From the NCBI GenBank assembly GCA_009733575.1, contig ML769421.1:62001-126000 (forward strand): a stretch of 64,000 nt of DNA. The letters run 5' to 3'. Below are positions 48,259 to 60,664 of this stretch, in pieces (the first letter of the stretch is position 1; each line of letters opens with the position of its first letter). A model generated the notes under the pieces. It did not search any database, was not told where the DNA came from, and was given only the letters and a program-made list of their open reading frames with translations. Made by a program: the position numbers and the translations under genes. Source of the DNA: Gymnopus androsaceus JB14 (lineage: Eukaryota; Basidiomycota; Agaricomycetes; Agaricales; Omphalotaceae).

Positions 48259-49745
48259 ATGGCTCGAACCAAACGACATACACCAAATATCTGATGCGGA
48301 AACTCAGTTGGAGGATCTCGACAGACAGCTCAGCGAACTAGTAATGGGATCTCCATCTGAGGCCCAGATTTCCCAGCTGGAGCTCCAAAAGGATGCGAAA
48401 CTCGTCGAGATCTCTGCATGCAAAAACATCCTATCACCCGTCTGTCGCGTTCCAGTGGAGATCCTAGGGGAAATCCTTAAACTTGCATGTCATCCGAAAG
48501 ACAAGATCATCGATCTTACATCCAGACTTTCTGGTGTTTGTGTGGCTTGGAGAAAGGCTGCTCATGCTGCCCCTCGACTATGGTCCACCCTCTGCATTGA
48601 CCCAGTAAAGCATCAGAAATTCCTTTGCAAAGAGGTAGGAGGATTGAAAGAATGGGTGGATCATCAGGGTCTTCCTTTGGATGTATATCTGGGCAACTTA
48701 TATCTGGTCGATTTGATAGTCAACATCAGGCTCGGAGCCCAGGAAATCCTCGAGTGCGTTCTGCGGTACAGCAACAAACTTCGATAATTGCGTTCAATGG
48801 GGCTTCGGTCCCATAGCCTTCCTCTGTTCAATTTACCACCTGCCTCTTTCCCCTTGCTGGAAGAAATATTGTTTACTGTTTACGACGGTAAAGACGACGG
48901 CATAGACCTGGCGTCTCTCTCTTTCCTCACAAGATCGATACACTCTTAGGAGCACACAACTTGAGGCATGTAACATTCACCGAATATATCAGCTACGCCT
49001 CTCTTCTTTTATTGTTGATGCTACCAGAGCAAGTAACAACACTAAGTGTCACCTCCACTTCGAAATCGGATAGAAATGATACCAATTACCACAAGCATTG
49101 TGCAGACTTGTTACGCCAATACAAGGATCTCACAAGCTTGATGCTTGTTTATGAGCTGCATTCGGAATTCAATCCCTGGCCCCGACCTACCCATAGTACT
49201 GCCTTCGTTAAAGTCACTCGATCTGTTGTATCATAAATTTTTCGGTGATGGTCCAAGCTTCCTTGGCTCCATTACTACCCCTCACCTCGAAGATTTGACT
49301 CTTCACTGTAAATCCCTGTATATCCACTGGCACTACTTCTATGGACCTGGCCAGTTTTCAGAGGCGATCCACAACTACGCTATCCTCTCTAACGTTGTGC
49401 CATTTCTATCTAAACAATGATTCAGAGGAGTTGGGGAAAATCCTCACCGACAACTTGATTGCAATATTTTCGTTCTTCCCTACGCTCAAACAGCTCACAA
49501 TCCACAAGGATTCACAAATTTTTGACGCGAATCCTCTATTCCGAGCAATGGCTTATCATGTGGATGAAAGTCATAAGATCCTCCTTCCAAACTCGAACGT
49601 CTTTTTCTTGGATTGAAAAGGAAAGTCAAAGCGTTGTATCGCTGACACGGTGTAGTGATTATTGGAAATGTCAGATTGCTATCCTCTGCAATTCATTGGC
49701 ACAATGGTCTACGTCGCAGAAGGATTTACATGCGGCGATTTAAAG
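48259..49745 (+). pseudogene. F-box-like protein pseudogene (copy 1)
   Basis: N-terminal coiled coil (QLEDLDRQLSELV, then ISQLELQKDAKLVEISACKN), then an F-box (SPVCRVPVEILGEILKLA, RLSGVCVAWRKAAHAAPRLW), then leucine-rich-repeat-like pieces in shifting frames (FNLPPASFPLLEEILFTVYD; LPSLKSLDLLYHKFF; PHLEDLTLHC). Broken by an in-frame TAA at 48785-48787 and at least two frameshifts. The first ATG (48259, MARTKRHT) is out of frame with the F-box. Intact relatives would be SCF ubiquitin-ligase adaptors of unknown target. Confidence 0.75.
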
Positions 49746-49889
49746 GTTCAAAGAAGCACAGAAAGCACACTAAAGCGCTTGATTTGACTCGATGAGAACC
49801 ACGGTCAGATTAAATATACAACTACTTGACATGACAAGGGGGCAATCCTTTGCAGATAATACACGGTTTGATTTTAAACTAATGCTACT

Positions 49890-52360
49890 TCAAATCTTCA
49901 TGCCTACGTTGATGTGGACAGCTTTGACTTGGGTATATCTGTGTAGGTGAAAAACAAGGTGAAAAGTCAGAGTCGATAACTTGTAAACATTCAAGTCGAC
50001 CGCACTCACGTATCAATGGCATAGGCACCCAGTTCACGTCCGATGCCCGATTGCTTGTAGCCACCGAAGGGAACATTGTGCTCGCCGCTAACATTACAGT
50101 TGACCTGAGCGGAAATCATTGATCAGTATCAAGCTTTTTCAAAGCAGGAGCTATGACTTACCCATGCCATTCCAGCTTCAAGAGCGTTTGAAACTCTGAT
50201 TGCCCTGCTGACATTTTCCGTGAAAACAGCACAAGCGAGCCCGTAATCGGTATCATTAGCCATCTCAATGACCTCTATGTAGAAAAGCAAGTGAGATCGC
50301 ATAGCTTCCGTAGCAAACCTCACTGACCTTCTTCGGTCTTGAATTTGATCACGGCTGCCACAGGTCCGAAGATTTCTTCTTGAACGATCTTCATTGCAGG
50401 CGTGCAGTCAGCGAAGATAGTTGGCTCGATAAAGAAACCTTCCGAGAGAGAGTGGCGTTCACCACCAATAAAGGCGTTAGCACCGTCTGCCTTGGCGGAA
50501 TCGATGTAACTCATAACTGCGCTGAATTGAGGGATGAGTGAGCATCGGAATGCAGCAAACAACAGACTGGTACTTACATCAAATTGAACCTGCGACACCA
50601 CTGGTCCATGCATCGTGCCACTTGCAAATGGGTCTCCTGTTTTCATGCTCATTCCCTTTGCAGCGCGGCTGAAACCCTGCATGAAAGTATCGTATATCTT
50701 TTCTTGCACGAAGATACGTGATCCAGCAACGCAGACTTGACCTAAAGATTCATACAGCATAATTCAGCAAGGGACCGATAACGGTGCGAATAATTCGTTC
50801 GAACCAGAATTAGAGCTGTTATATCAGTATCTGGTCAGTAACAATCGTGATCATGAAATAAGTAGACTGACAAAATTCCGACCGCAGCCCACTTTATTGC
50901 CTGCTCTAGATCAGCATCTTCGAATATAATGTTAGGACTCTTCCCGCCCAACTCGAGTGTTACGACTTTCAGATTGGATTTAGCAGAGGCTTCTTGGATC
51001 TAGGTCAAGACTGAGCTAGTTGAAAATGCACGATTCATTAGACACACGTACCTTACGACCAGTAATAATGCTTCCGGTGAATGCAACCTTTCTGATATGA
51101 GGATGCGATGCAATTGCAGCTCCTGCGGTATGTCCTGAAAGAAGTTCAATGTCAGGATCAGAGCCTCGGCTTGAATATCAGCCAAGTCAGAGAGATGACT
51201 TGCCAAATCCAGGGATGATGTTCACAACACCAGGCGGAAAACCAGCTTCATTTGATCAAGCCAGCTAGCTTCAGTGCGGTCAAGGGGGTGATTTCCGATG
51301 GCTATTGAGGAATGAGTATTGTCAGGAGTTGTGTAATTTTCTAAAGAAAAAAAGAACTGTATCTGACCTTCAATACAACTACATTTCCAGTTGCTAAAGC
51401 AGGCGCTATCTTCCAGGACACCATGGTCTAAGAAAGATTCATTACAACGCTCAAAACCCAATCTCTCCGGTACTCACCAAAGGGTAATTCCATGGAATGA
51501 TTTGACCCTTTGAATACAAGCATTGATGAGTTGTGGACTGAGATAGGAAAGCTCGGAGAGTAGACTACTTACGACGACGCCAAAAGGTTCGTGTCTGGTA
51601 TAGGCTAGCTTTTGTTCATTGGTCTGAAAATTGACGTTAAGTACAGTCAATAACGAAGTCCCGATAAACCACGATTAACATACCTCGATTGTCTTTCCGT
51701 GAATCTTATCAGCCCACCCTGCGTAGTACTTGAAAGTCTTGAGGGCACCCTTCATGTCTCCTCCTCTTGATTCCGACCAGGGCTTTCCTATGAGATGCGC
51801 GCGGCTCATTGGGATGAGATTCACAGAGAAAAAGAAATGGTGCACATGCCAACATTCAAGCATTCCAAGGCAGCGAACTCGTCAATGTTGGCTTCCAGGA
51901 GATTGGCAAGCTTCATCAACATTTCACCTCTTTGAACACCGGGAACTTTGAGGCCCCAGCTCGTCTTGTATGCCTATGTAACGAAATTTGATAGGCTGAA
52001 CGACATGCGGAAGACAACGAATGACTCGCTTACCTTCCTAGCTGCTTCAACGGCAATATCGACATCCTTCGAGGTCGCAGCAGATACCTTGGTGAGGAGC
52101 TTTCCGGTAGCTGAGGGTATGATAAGTAATCAGAAATGAGGCTGAAGTCCCAGAAACAGAGCGTACCGGGATTAATGACACTGAACATGAAGGTATGAGC
52201 TACAGACTAGAATCGACGATTACGGACCCATGAACACTTACTCGATAGTTCCTCCTTCAACAGCTTCGACCCACTTCCCGTTAATGAACAGACCTGTATT
52301 GCAAGACACGGTCCCTTTATAGACGGGCGTGTCGAGCTCAGTTGTAAACATTCCCGTCAT
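49890..52360 (-). CDS. Aldehyde dehydrogenase (copy 1), possible one-base frameshift
   Basis: NAD(P)+-dependent oxidation of aldehydes to acids. Start [16 protein letters not shown] at 52360; more than ten short introns. Motifs in order: [20 protein letters not shown] (Asn of the oxyanion hole), [36 protein letters not shown], the catalytic-base Glu in [12 protein letters not shown], the nucleophile Cys in [28 protein letters not shown] and [19 protein letters not shown]. An 11-nt exon (50805-50815) completes GIFSNSGQVC. One extra base at about 50518, just after an intron, shifts the frame before [10 protein letters not shown] relative to copy 2. No alternative acceptor that I tried rescues it. 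If this is real, copy 1 is a recent pseudogene. Confidence 0.85.
50805..50815 (-). other. 11-nt microexon of ALDH copy 1
   Basis: Between introns GTCAGT...ACAG and GTTCGA...TTAG. Joining its 11 bases to the flanking exons gives GIFSNSGQVC, the active-site loop. The same arrangement occurs in copy 2 (62925-62935). Confidence 0.8.
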
Positions 52361-52604
52361 TTTAAGCCTAGTTACAGCTTCTTGCTTGATTTCTTGTAGT
52401 CGGGAGTGAAAGATGTGGGACGCGTATTGACATCAAGGTATCATGATCACTTTTATATGAAGGGCTCTATACCAGCTGATCGTCCTTTTGGGAAGCTAAT
52501 TCTCGAAACCCTACACGCCGGTTTGGGTAAGGAATCTCCGACCTTCCTTCCTTAAGTTCCGAGGTCACGAAGTTCATGGTCGAGATTCCTACAGGTATTT
52601 CTGG

Positions 52605-52800
52605 CGAATGGAGGCGAAGGTAGTAATCGCGCATTGGCTGGTCAAGAGAATGACAAAATTGGGGTTGAGAGATTGGTAAGGAAGAGAATTAGATAGCATC
52701 CGAGCCGTTTATCCTCTTTAACTCCTCCATACCATCTCCACCGTGGCTATCGAAGATAACGATTGTCCTAAGGTCAAGCATCTCGTTGGTATATAGACTT
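52605..52800 (+). pseudogene. Scrap of the coiled-coil gene upstream of ALDH copy 1
   Basis: Matches parts of the last exon of the coiled-coil gene (words such as GAAGGTAGTAATCGCGC and CCATCTCCACCGTGGCT), with large internal deletions. Same scrap, opposite orientation, upstream of ALDH copy 2. Confidence 0.7.
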
Positions 52801-53087
52801 TCAAGTGTCAAACTTATAGCCGTGTCCATACTAGGTCGCAGACGCCGAGTCACGAAGTTCATTCGATCGAGATACCTAGGATGTCTGTCGAATGGAGCTT
52901 GATTGAGAAGAGACTGATAGAAACTGCGTACTGTACAGGTTCATACTATCAACGAGCTCCGAGTCCTCCGGTGTACTGTAAACGCATTCGATTCGGCGAC
53001 TTTCGGCTAGGATTTCCGTCAAAACCAATGGATTTCTTGAACTAAAATACATACACAGACGAAACGACCGCTTGCCGCTGTTCCTAC
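52801..53087. other. Spacer between the coiled-coil scrap and NKAP
   Basis: About 290 bp with no gene or repeat recognised. It presumably includes the 3' UTR of the NKAP gene. Confidence 0.4.
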
Positions 53088-54377
53088 GCACCTCTTAAGC
53101 TTTCTTGAACAAGCTCCGAGAATTCCTCCTCTAAGGATAGCCTCTCTCCTCTCCCGCTCTTCCTTCTGGAGCTTCAAAATTCCTCTCTTCTCTTCAGCGC
53201 TAATAACCTGGTTCTCCTTCCTTATACGAACCGCGTTCATCCTGCGATGTCGACTACCGCTCATCACGTAGCCCACGTCCTCGTACTTGGCGATCTCGTC
53301 AGAGGTTAAACCGATTTCACCACGACGAGGAATACGTGATTCGGTTCCATCCTGTAAGAACGCAGCCATGGCGCTACCTTCACCGCGGAGCAGTGCACCA
53401 CCATAGGACCTTTCATCGATCCGTTTAGCGTTTGCTCTGGCTGCTGGTTGGGGACCGACGAGATCATCGTCATCTTCATCGTCCGAGCCAATGTCCCGGC
53501 TAGATGTCGCCTTGTAAGGGGCAAGTTCTGAGACTGGAAGGGGAGCAGGAGGAATAGCTGCAGAGCCAGAGGAAACATGATCCTTAACGACCCATTGGTC
53601 ATCGTCCTCATCAGCCTGAGGCAAGGGACTACGGGTTCGTCGGGAACTCGAAGCACGTTGTTTCGGAGACTCGCTGCGACTGTAGCTTTTATTGCGGTCA
53701 TCGTCACTTTGCTGGCGACTCCTAGAACGCCTGCGTTTCTTCTCCCGTTTCTCCTCCTTCTTCTGCTCCTTCCGCTTCTTTCTCTCCTTTTTCTCTTTCC
53801 TACGACGTTCTTCTTCTTCAGAATCAGTGTCGGACGAGACTGAATGTCGTCGCTTTGATTTTTTGTTGTGACTGCTTCGTTTTGGAGACCTATCGGATTG
53901 TAAGCGGGGCAGAACTACAGTAGGATGAAAATAAACGTACAATTCGCGAACAGGAGCTTTGGGAGAAGGAGGCCAGACATTTACAGTCATTGTTTCACGC
54001 TGTAATCGACGACTATGTTGAATGAATTAGTATTTTGAGATTGAGAATAAATTCAACAACAATTACCTTTCCATGTAGTCAGCGCCTCCTCCGCCCCTTG
54101 GTACAGGTGCACTGTAACCGTTGTGTGGTGGCAGGTCCCTCCCCGAGTCGCGGTCCATGCGGTTAGGGTACATACTTTCGCCCTTTCGTGGGTAGTCTTC
54201 ATACTTTGGACTCGCTCTTCTTTCGCCACGACTAGATTCGTAGTGCCTATCCCGACCTCGACCTCTACCATCCTCCCTTTCTTCATGTCTGTCTCTATTG
54301 TCCCTTCGTTTTGGAGAAATGCTCCTAGCTGAATCCTGGGGAACGAGAGCCATGCGGGAAGGGTGGACTGTAGCCAT
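53088..54377 (-). CDS. NKAP-like spliceosome-associated protein, with a frameshift near the C-terminus
   Basis: Nuclear RNA-binding and splicing-linked family. Exon 1 (MATVHPSRMALVPQDSARS...) is Arg/Asp/Gly-rich; a long Lys/Arg/Glu-Ser RS-like tract follows; then the conserved C-terminal domain: GGALLRGEGSAMAAFLQDG, SRIPRRGEIGLTSDEIAKYE, GYVMSGSRHRRMNAVRIRK, ENQVISAEEKRGILKLQKEE, RERREAIL. After AIL the printed frame reads RGGILGACSRKLKRC and runs on to 53019. One base fewer (an A at about 53136) gives EEEFSELVQESLRGA and a stop at 53090-53088, matching the family's ending. I therefore place the end at 53088. Two introns: one after MER, one inside PVRE/RSPKRS. Probably a functional gene with a sequence error. 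Confidence 0.85.
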
Positions 54378-54536
54378 AATGGAAGTGTTGGTTCAAGTTT
54401 CGAAAATTGCACAGCCACATATTATAGAACGAACTGGGTATTTATTACAGAGTGTACATATGTTTTGAGTATTGTTTCGATAGATGATACAGAGCAAGCA
54501 AACGAACGAACAAGTCCAAACACTTAACTGGGGGGG

Positions 54537-55872
54537 TCATAAAGGAAGCGGCAGTTTATGCTCCTTCATCAGCCTACGACGAGGAGCATTCCATTTCTGC
54601 AGGTATGCCTTTGCTCTATCCTCGAAAACAGTGCATCCCTGGAACAGATCCTTGGGTAAAAGATCTTTTCTCTGATCCCATGGTTTGATATCGACGGTCT
54701 CGCATCGATCCAAACACACCAATATCATCCCAAAGCTATACGCGTCAGCCAAAAGTGGATCCTGGCACTCTCCCCTCAACGACTCTGGACAACAAAACGG
54801 TCGTGTTCCAGGGTGAATTTGCTCTGTATTCCTCGGAGGAAGGGGAGACAGAATCGATGTCCGTTTTGCCAGATCACCAAACGGATCGACTGGCTCTGCC
54901 TCTGGGTTCACGAAAGCCGAATCTGCAGAGACAGAGCGACCGAAATCCAGCAACTTTATCGTATCGGACGAGTTGGTAACCTGGATGTTGAGTAACGACA
55001 AATCCCCATGGTTGAGTCCATAAGAATGTAGATGCGTAAGACCATCGAGGAGCTGATTGTGATAATCGATTTTTTTCGAAGTGGTCAGCTCAGGTCTGAC
55101 GGAGATGACATCAAAAAGTGTTCGCCCATCGATATATTCAAGAACGATGCCTACGTTTTCTAGTGAGCCTAGAAACGCGCAGATGTTACGGTGCATATGC
55201 ACAGTCGTGTACACTCTGAGTTCTGCCAGAAATTGGACAGTCACGTCAGACGCGTTTGACTGCATTTCACCATTTATTTCCATCTGTACGACATCGGGTT
55301 TCTTTACGATGCATTTGAAGAGCTCGGAAGCAGAGCCATTCGCGCAGGGTGCAAGATTTGCGGTGGGGTTATTAAATGGCGTAGAGTAGGCGCTCGGGGT
55401 TGGGAAGGCAAAAATTGCATTGGGATGGCGGGGAACTTTGTACATCGGAATTGGAGTAGGGGGAGGTTGTACATGCTTGATCTCATGGTCGGAAGGTTGA
55501 TGAAAGGCATCTACCATTGTCTCCCCAGAAGACTGGCTTTCATTATCTTCATCCATCTCCACTGCGAAAGAAAGAGTTCATCGCATATAATAGGTCTCAT
55601 TGAAAGAATGATGTATACCCATCCACCAGTTTTTCTTTGAAGTCTAATTGTGATGTGTGTTAGGAACACAGGAACAAATTTAAGCAAAACAGAATAAATT
55701 TTACAAGGGTGACACGCTTGACGTGCATTATCGTTTGTGGGGGTGGCGGCCGTACGAATCCATCGGGCGCAGACAGTGAGTCGGACACATTTGGATTCGG
55801 AGAACCTGGCCAATGCTGCATGAAGAGTTTGCTAAGTGACGACGCGTTGTGGAGACAGAGTGCAGATGACAA
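54537..55872 (-). CDS. Protein-kinase-like protein (fungal, atypical)
   Basis: Main exon 54537-55564 has a kinase fold: helix-C-like FLAELRVYTTVHMHRNICAF, hinge GIVLEYIDGRTLFDVI, catalytic loop HGDLSLLNIQV (Asp and Asn kept, HGD in place of HRD), LLDFGRS in the DFG position, then PGTRPFCCPESLRGECQDPL and DAYSFGMILVCLDRCETVDI. The ATP-anchoring VAIK lysine is not evident: the aligned stretch reads DVVQMEI. It may therefore be a pseudokinase or use another lysine (VKKP just before). Two small 5' exons are proposed, from MSSALCLHNASS at 55872 to KRVTL, then TSKKNWWM, with donors GTAAAA and GTATAC. Substrate unknown. Divergent from the purine permease, sharing an upstream region of about 210 bp. 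Confidence 0.72.
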
Positions 55873-56082
55873 GATAAAGATACATGTGTCTGACTACAGA
55901 TAAGATTAATTTTTTGAATACTTCCGACCGGCGCGGCACCGTCCGGCGTCCGATCACTGAAATACGCAGAGTTTGTTTCCGATGGCTCGCATCTTCGCAT
56001 CTTTTCTCCCCGACTCCACTCTCTCTTTCATTCCCTTTGTATCACATTGGCCCACCCCAGCGCACTCTCTTAGCCCTCCGCT

Positions 56083-58677
56083 ATGGTCAGCTTCATTGAT
56101 CGCCTCAATGCCCAGGTATTTCGACTCCAACAATTGCGCGTTGCCTTATCTTAATCTTGGTCAGGTTGCATATTCTCCCGTAGGAAGATGGTTCAGGTTA
56201 GAAGGATGCGGTCACCCAAAAGAGCGAGAAGGATCTCGGTTTGTGGTCAGCACTTTTTATCTGTTTATTCTCCAGGAAACCCAATTAAACCCGACGTTCA
56301 TAGACGGAGATTCGCGCTGGTATCACAACTTGGGTGAGTTTGAGTTTTGCGCGCATCCTACGGTGGTTTAACTTGTGTGTTCAAGGCGGCAATGGCATAT
56401 ATCGTGCGTACACTACCATGTTTTTCTGTGCTCTGTACTGATCTCGGCTACTGTAGATTTCAGTCAATGCTACCATCCTCTCGCAATCCGGAGGAACATG
56501 TGTTTGCACAAATACCACAGACCCAACCTGTACCACTGATAGCGAATACCTGAGCTGCGTCAACGACGTTCGGAACGACCTCATCGTCTCCACTGCTGCA
56601 ATGTCCGCATTATCTTCGTTCTTGATGGGCCTTTTCGCCAATCTGCCAATTGGCATGGCACCTGGACTTGGGCTAAATGCTTATGTGGGGATCCATCATT
56701 CTTTCCATTTTCACATCTAATTTTTTTCACAGTTCACATACTCCATCGTGGGCTTTCACGGTACTGGGATGATCACTTATCAGGAAGCGCTTGCCGCCGT
56801 ATTCATGGAAGGGTTCGTCGTCTTCTGACCCGGTAAACTGCTCCATCTATCAACTCTTTCCCGTTTACAGATGGATATTCCTCATCCTTTCGATCCTTGG
56901 TCTTCGTCAATGGCTTGTCAGGATCATCCCAGAGTCATTAGTACTGGCTGTTGGAGCAGGTATCGGACTCTTTATAGCGTGCGTCTTTTTCTCCCCCCTT
57001 TAAGATACTATCTCAAACCTTGCCTCCTAGTTTCCTTGGCCTGTGTGAGTTTCACCGTGACTCTTCTTACCAGACTTGAAATTGAAATTTCACTCTACAT
57101 AGCGCCCTCCGGTCTTTTCATCATTGGAGGTGATACCACCAACTTGGTCGGTTTAGGTGGCTGCACGTCCAATAATTTCATCGAGGACCTGCCCTACTAC
57201 TGCCAAACTGGACAGCTCCGTAATCCAACGATGTGGCTTGGGATATTTTTGGGCGGGTGAGATAAATCATTCATTTGAAAATCATTTCTTAGTGTGTTTT
57301 TATAGGATTCTTACCGTACTTCTCATGCTCTATCGAGTGCGGGGCGCTATCTTGATTGGCATATTCCTAGTTTCCATTCATCTCGTGGCCGAGACCGACA
57401 GCTGTCACCTTATTTCCCTATACCGAAGCTGGCGATGTGCTCTTTGATTACTTCAAGCAGGTTGTGACTTTCCATCGTCTAACCAAAGTTGGGAATGTTA
57501 TTGATGTGAGATGATTTTTTCTCGTACTGTTCAATTTTGACTGAAACTGGTTAGTACCACTATGGCAATCCTAGGGTCTGGTACGCTATCGTCACATTCA
57601 TTTATGTTGACATCCTGGGTACGTTGTAGCTTCTCTTCATTTCAGCATTTCCACTAATTTTGTTTTACAACTCAGATACCACTGGGTAGGTTTTCGAGTG
57701 TATTCTATTCTTTTTTTCATTTTGCTTACACCTTACAGAACCCTGTACTCTATGGCCAAATTTGCTGGACTACGGGATCCAGTCACTCTTGATTTCGAAG
57801 GGTCTACTGCCGCGTACTGCGTTGATGCTTTCAGTATTAGCATGGGAGCACTTGTAGGTACTAGCCCGGTTACCGCTTTCATTGAGAGTGCAACTGGTAT
57901 TAGTGGTGCGTTTTTCCTTGATTCTTTGCTGCCCATTGGCCGTAGCTCACGCTCTCTATCTCTGTCAGAGGGTGGCAAGACTGGCATTACAGCTATCGTT
58001 GTGGGCATTATGTTCTTCATCTCCGTCTTCTTCGCGCCCATCTTTGCGTCCATCCCCGGGTGGGCAACCGGAGGCGCTCTGATCATTGTCGGTTCTCTCA
58101 TGATTCGAAAGTGGGTCTTCTTCTCGTGCTCAATGGTTCCGTGCTGAATTTCCTGCCAGCGTTCGAGAAATCAACTGGGATTACATCGGCGATGCCGTTC
58201 CAGCGTTCATTACTCTTATTATCATTCCTTTGTCATACAAGTGCGTCGCGATGTTACTCGCTTTCAGTAGCCGCTGACTGACCTTTGGCCTGGCTGTAGC
58301 ATCGCATACGGTCTTATTGCTGGCCTTCTAGCCTACATCTCTATCAACTTCATTCCTTGGGCGATTCGCAAACTGTCCAATGACCGAATCGTACCTCCAA
58401 ACTACGAAGCGTCAGAAGAATGGACTGTTCCACCTGGTAGTATATTCCCTTCTTGGATGTAAGTCTTTTTCGCTGTAGCCATCTTGCCACTCGCTCAATT
58501 TCATCTGCGAACGCGGACAGGCTCAAGCTCACTGGTCGAGGGCCTCCACCAGAGGAAAATCTAGTACTCGAAGAACGATACGGTCGCTCTCCTTCCATGG
58601 ATACTGCCTCCCAAGATCATGTCAACGGTGGAAGAAGTAAAAGTATTAGCACCGTTGAGAAAATAGGAGTAGTGTAA
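56083..58677 (+). CDS. Purine (hypoxanthine/guanine/adenine) permease, AzgA type
   Basis: Plasma-membrane proton symporter of the NCS2/AzgA family. Start [11 protein letters not shown] at 56083, spliced to [14 protein letters not shown]. The signature [16 protein letters not shown] is assembled from two introns (acceptor CATAG before ACGGAG; donor GTGAGT after TGG). Then [161 protein letters not shown]. One extra C at 57379 lies between GIFLVSI and [13 protein letters not shown], and no intron explains it; probably a sequence error or recent mutation. Ends [10 protein letters not shown] at 58677. Confidence 0.88.
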
Positions 58678-59479
58678 AAAAAAGTAAAGTGAGGTTGTAT
58701 CCAAGTATCCGTTCGCGTTCCTATCTATACCTCCGAGTTCGAGCTCCTCGAGTCCATCTTATCTGTTGTTGCTCTAAATAACTTATTTCTCAGTTCTCTC
58801 GAGCTCTGTACAGCTTCCCTTCCTTTATTACTTAGCACTTAGTATGTAAGATACCTAGAATATTTGTTGGAAAATCTATGCGTATATATGTACTGGAACT
58901 GTGTTCTTGTCAATCGATATATTCGGTCTTGCTATTTTTGGCTCGGAGATTTGTAGAGTAGAATGTTAGTGCCTCACCTCAGTTCATTTTTTACGTGCGC
59001 GTTTCTGCTTTTGTTCTGTTTCATTCTTTGGCTTTAGTGTGACGAAGAAGCCAAGTAGTCATCCTTGGCCATCCTTTGAAAGCGAGTGTATGCTGCGACG
59101 AGTATGTAGGTTTATTTTCTTCTTATGCCTCCTTTTCAGATATCTCTTCTCATAGTACTCGACAATACGTGATAGAATATAAAAGGGACACATTGGACAC
59201 ATAGTGTTCAGATAGCTACATCATCCGGTGGATGTAGGTGGTCGGAATACGCACCGTCAATGTTGAATGAATCCTAATTCCAACCAGACAAGCTCCTCCT
59301 CAACGATGCGGAATCCCCACCGTGTACTTGACAGGTACCTCCCGGACCGTAACCGTAAAGAATATTTCATGCACCCGCCAGCTATCCTTCTCAATAGCGA
59401 CAATATCCACAGATTCATCCGACCAGCACCGCGAACAAATCATAGCTATGAATTCCGAAGAAAATCTTGCTCACCGTCG
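58678..59479. other. Intergenic region after the permease
   Basis: Begins with the permease 3' UTR. No motif-bearing frame was recognised; a 74-codon frame at 59267-59491 has no support. Confidence 0.4.
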
Positions 59480-60664
59480 AACCAAAGGTGAAGATTCCTA
59501 AGAGGATCTTATTAAGATCTTATGACTTTCACCGACATAGTAAGTCAATGCTCGAAATAGAGTCAAAAACTGAGGAGTGCCCGTGGATTGTGAGCTATTT
59601 CAGTTTAGGGAAGAGGGAAAAAGATAAAAATCAAGTTGTCGTTGAGGATTTTGCCCAAGACCTCTTTGTGTATGTAAATATTACACAGTGTTGAAGAGGA
59701 CAGTGTAACTGCGGAGCGCTTTTGAAAACCAGTCCATGTCCACAGAAAGGTTCTGAAGATCCTGAGAATCACAGTGAAGAGTCGAATCTTTGAGATGAGG
59801 GGTAGTAATGAATGCTTGCACCATGACCAGGCACTTTATGGCATGGCAGACGACAGACTGGGTGACTTTAATGAAGGCAGAAATATTGCGAGGTCAGGGC
59901 CAGTGATACCAGTAAATTCCGAGGGACTGATTCCAGGCACATGAATAATTATCAAGTCTGTGAGATCCTTGATGTAATAGTAATACTAACTTGTATCAAT
60001 TCCATTCGAAATAGTGGCGTTTAGACCTGAACTACATAGTGGTGACACTGAGTGTGGTCATTTGCTCCGGTAGCATCAACAACCTAAGAAGAGAGGCGTA
60101 GTTGATATATTCGGTGACTGTAACATGCTTCAAGGTAACCGGACGGAAGCCCATCAAATTAAGTTTGTCGCTAAACTGCAGAATGGATTTCCTGACTATG
60201 AAGTTGCCCAGATATGACATCCAAAAGAAGACCCTGATACCGATCTAACCACTCTTTCAACACTCCTACCTTTTTGCGGAATTTCTGGTGCTTTGTTGGG
60301 TCAATGCAGAGGATGGTCCTTAGTTGAGGTGTAGCATGAGCAGCCTTCTCCAAGCCACACAAACACCAGAGAGTCTGGAAGTACGTTCGGTGGTGTTGTA
60401 GTAGTAGCTGCTGCAGACGCCGTTAACAAGTTCAAGGATTTCGCCGAAGATCTCCACTGGACGGCGACGAACGGGTGAGAGGATGTTTTGCACGCAGGAA
60501 TCTCGACGAGTTTCGCATCCTTTTGAAGCTCCAACTAGAAAATCTGGGCCTCGGACGGAGATTCTATTACCAGTTCGCTGATTTGTCTGTGGAGATCCTC
60601 CAACTGATTTTCTGTGTCAGAGATTTAGATTCGAAGGAAGTGTGTGTCGTTTGGTTCGAGCCAT
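59480..60664 (-). pseudogene. F-box-like protein pseudogene (copy 2)
   Basis: Inverted relative to copy 1 and more damaged. Recognisable pieces are the same out-of-frame MARTKRHT ATG (60664), NQLEDLHRQISELV ending in a TAG, an F-box region with RRPVEILGEILELVNG and RLSGVCVAW in shifting frames, an EYINYASLL stretch and a 3' part matching 49430-49600. Multiple stops. Confidence 0.7.

Larger units (their letters stand above)
49741..52650. repeat. Inverted duplication, left arm (ALDH segment)
   Basis: Reverse-complement similarity to about 61090-63990, covering the whole aldehyde dehydrogenase gene, about 150 bp beyond its stop and the upstream scrap of coiled-coil gene. Confidence 0.85.

Noticed and set aside
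56340..56400. Permease reading [18 protein letters not shown] as a single exon
   Set aside because: The alternative splice ([10 protein letters not shown] joined to AAMAYI) gives the exact family signature; the read-through resembles it only by chance.
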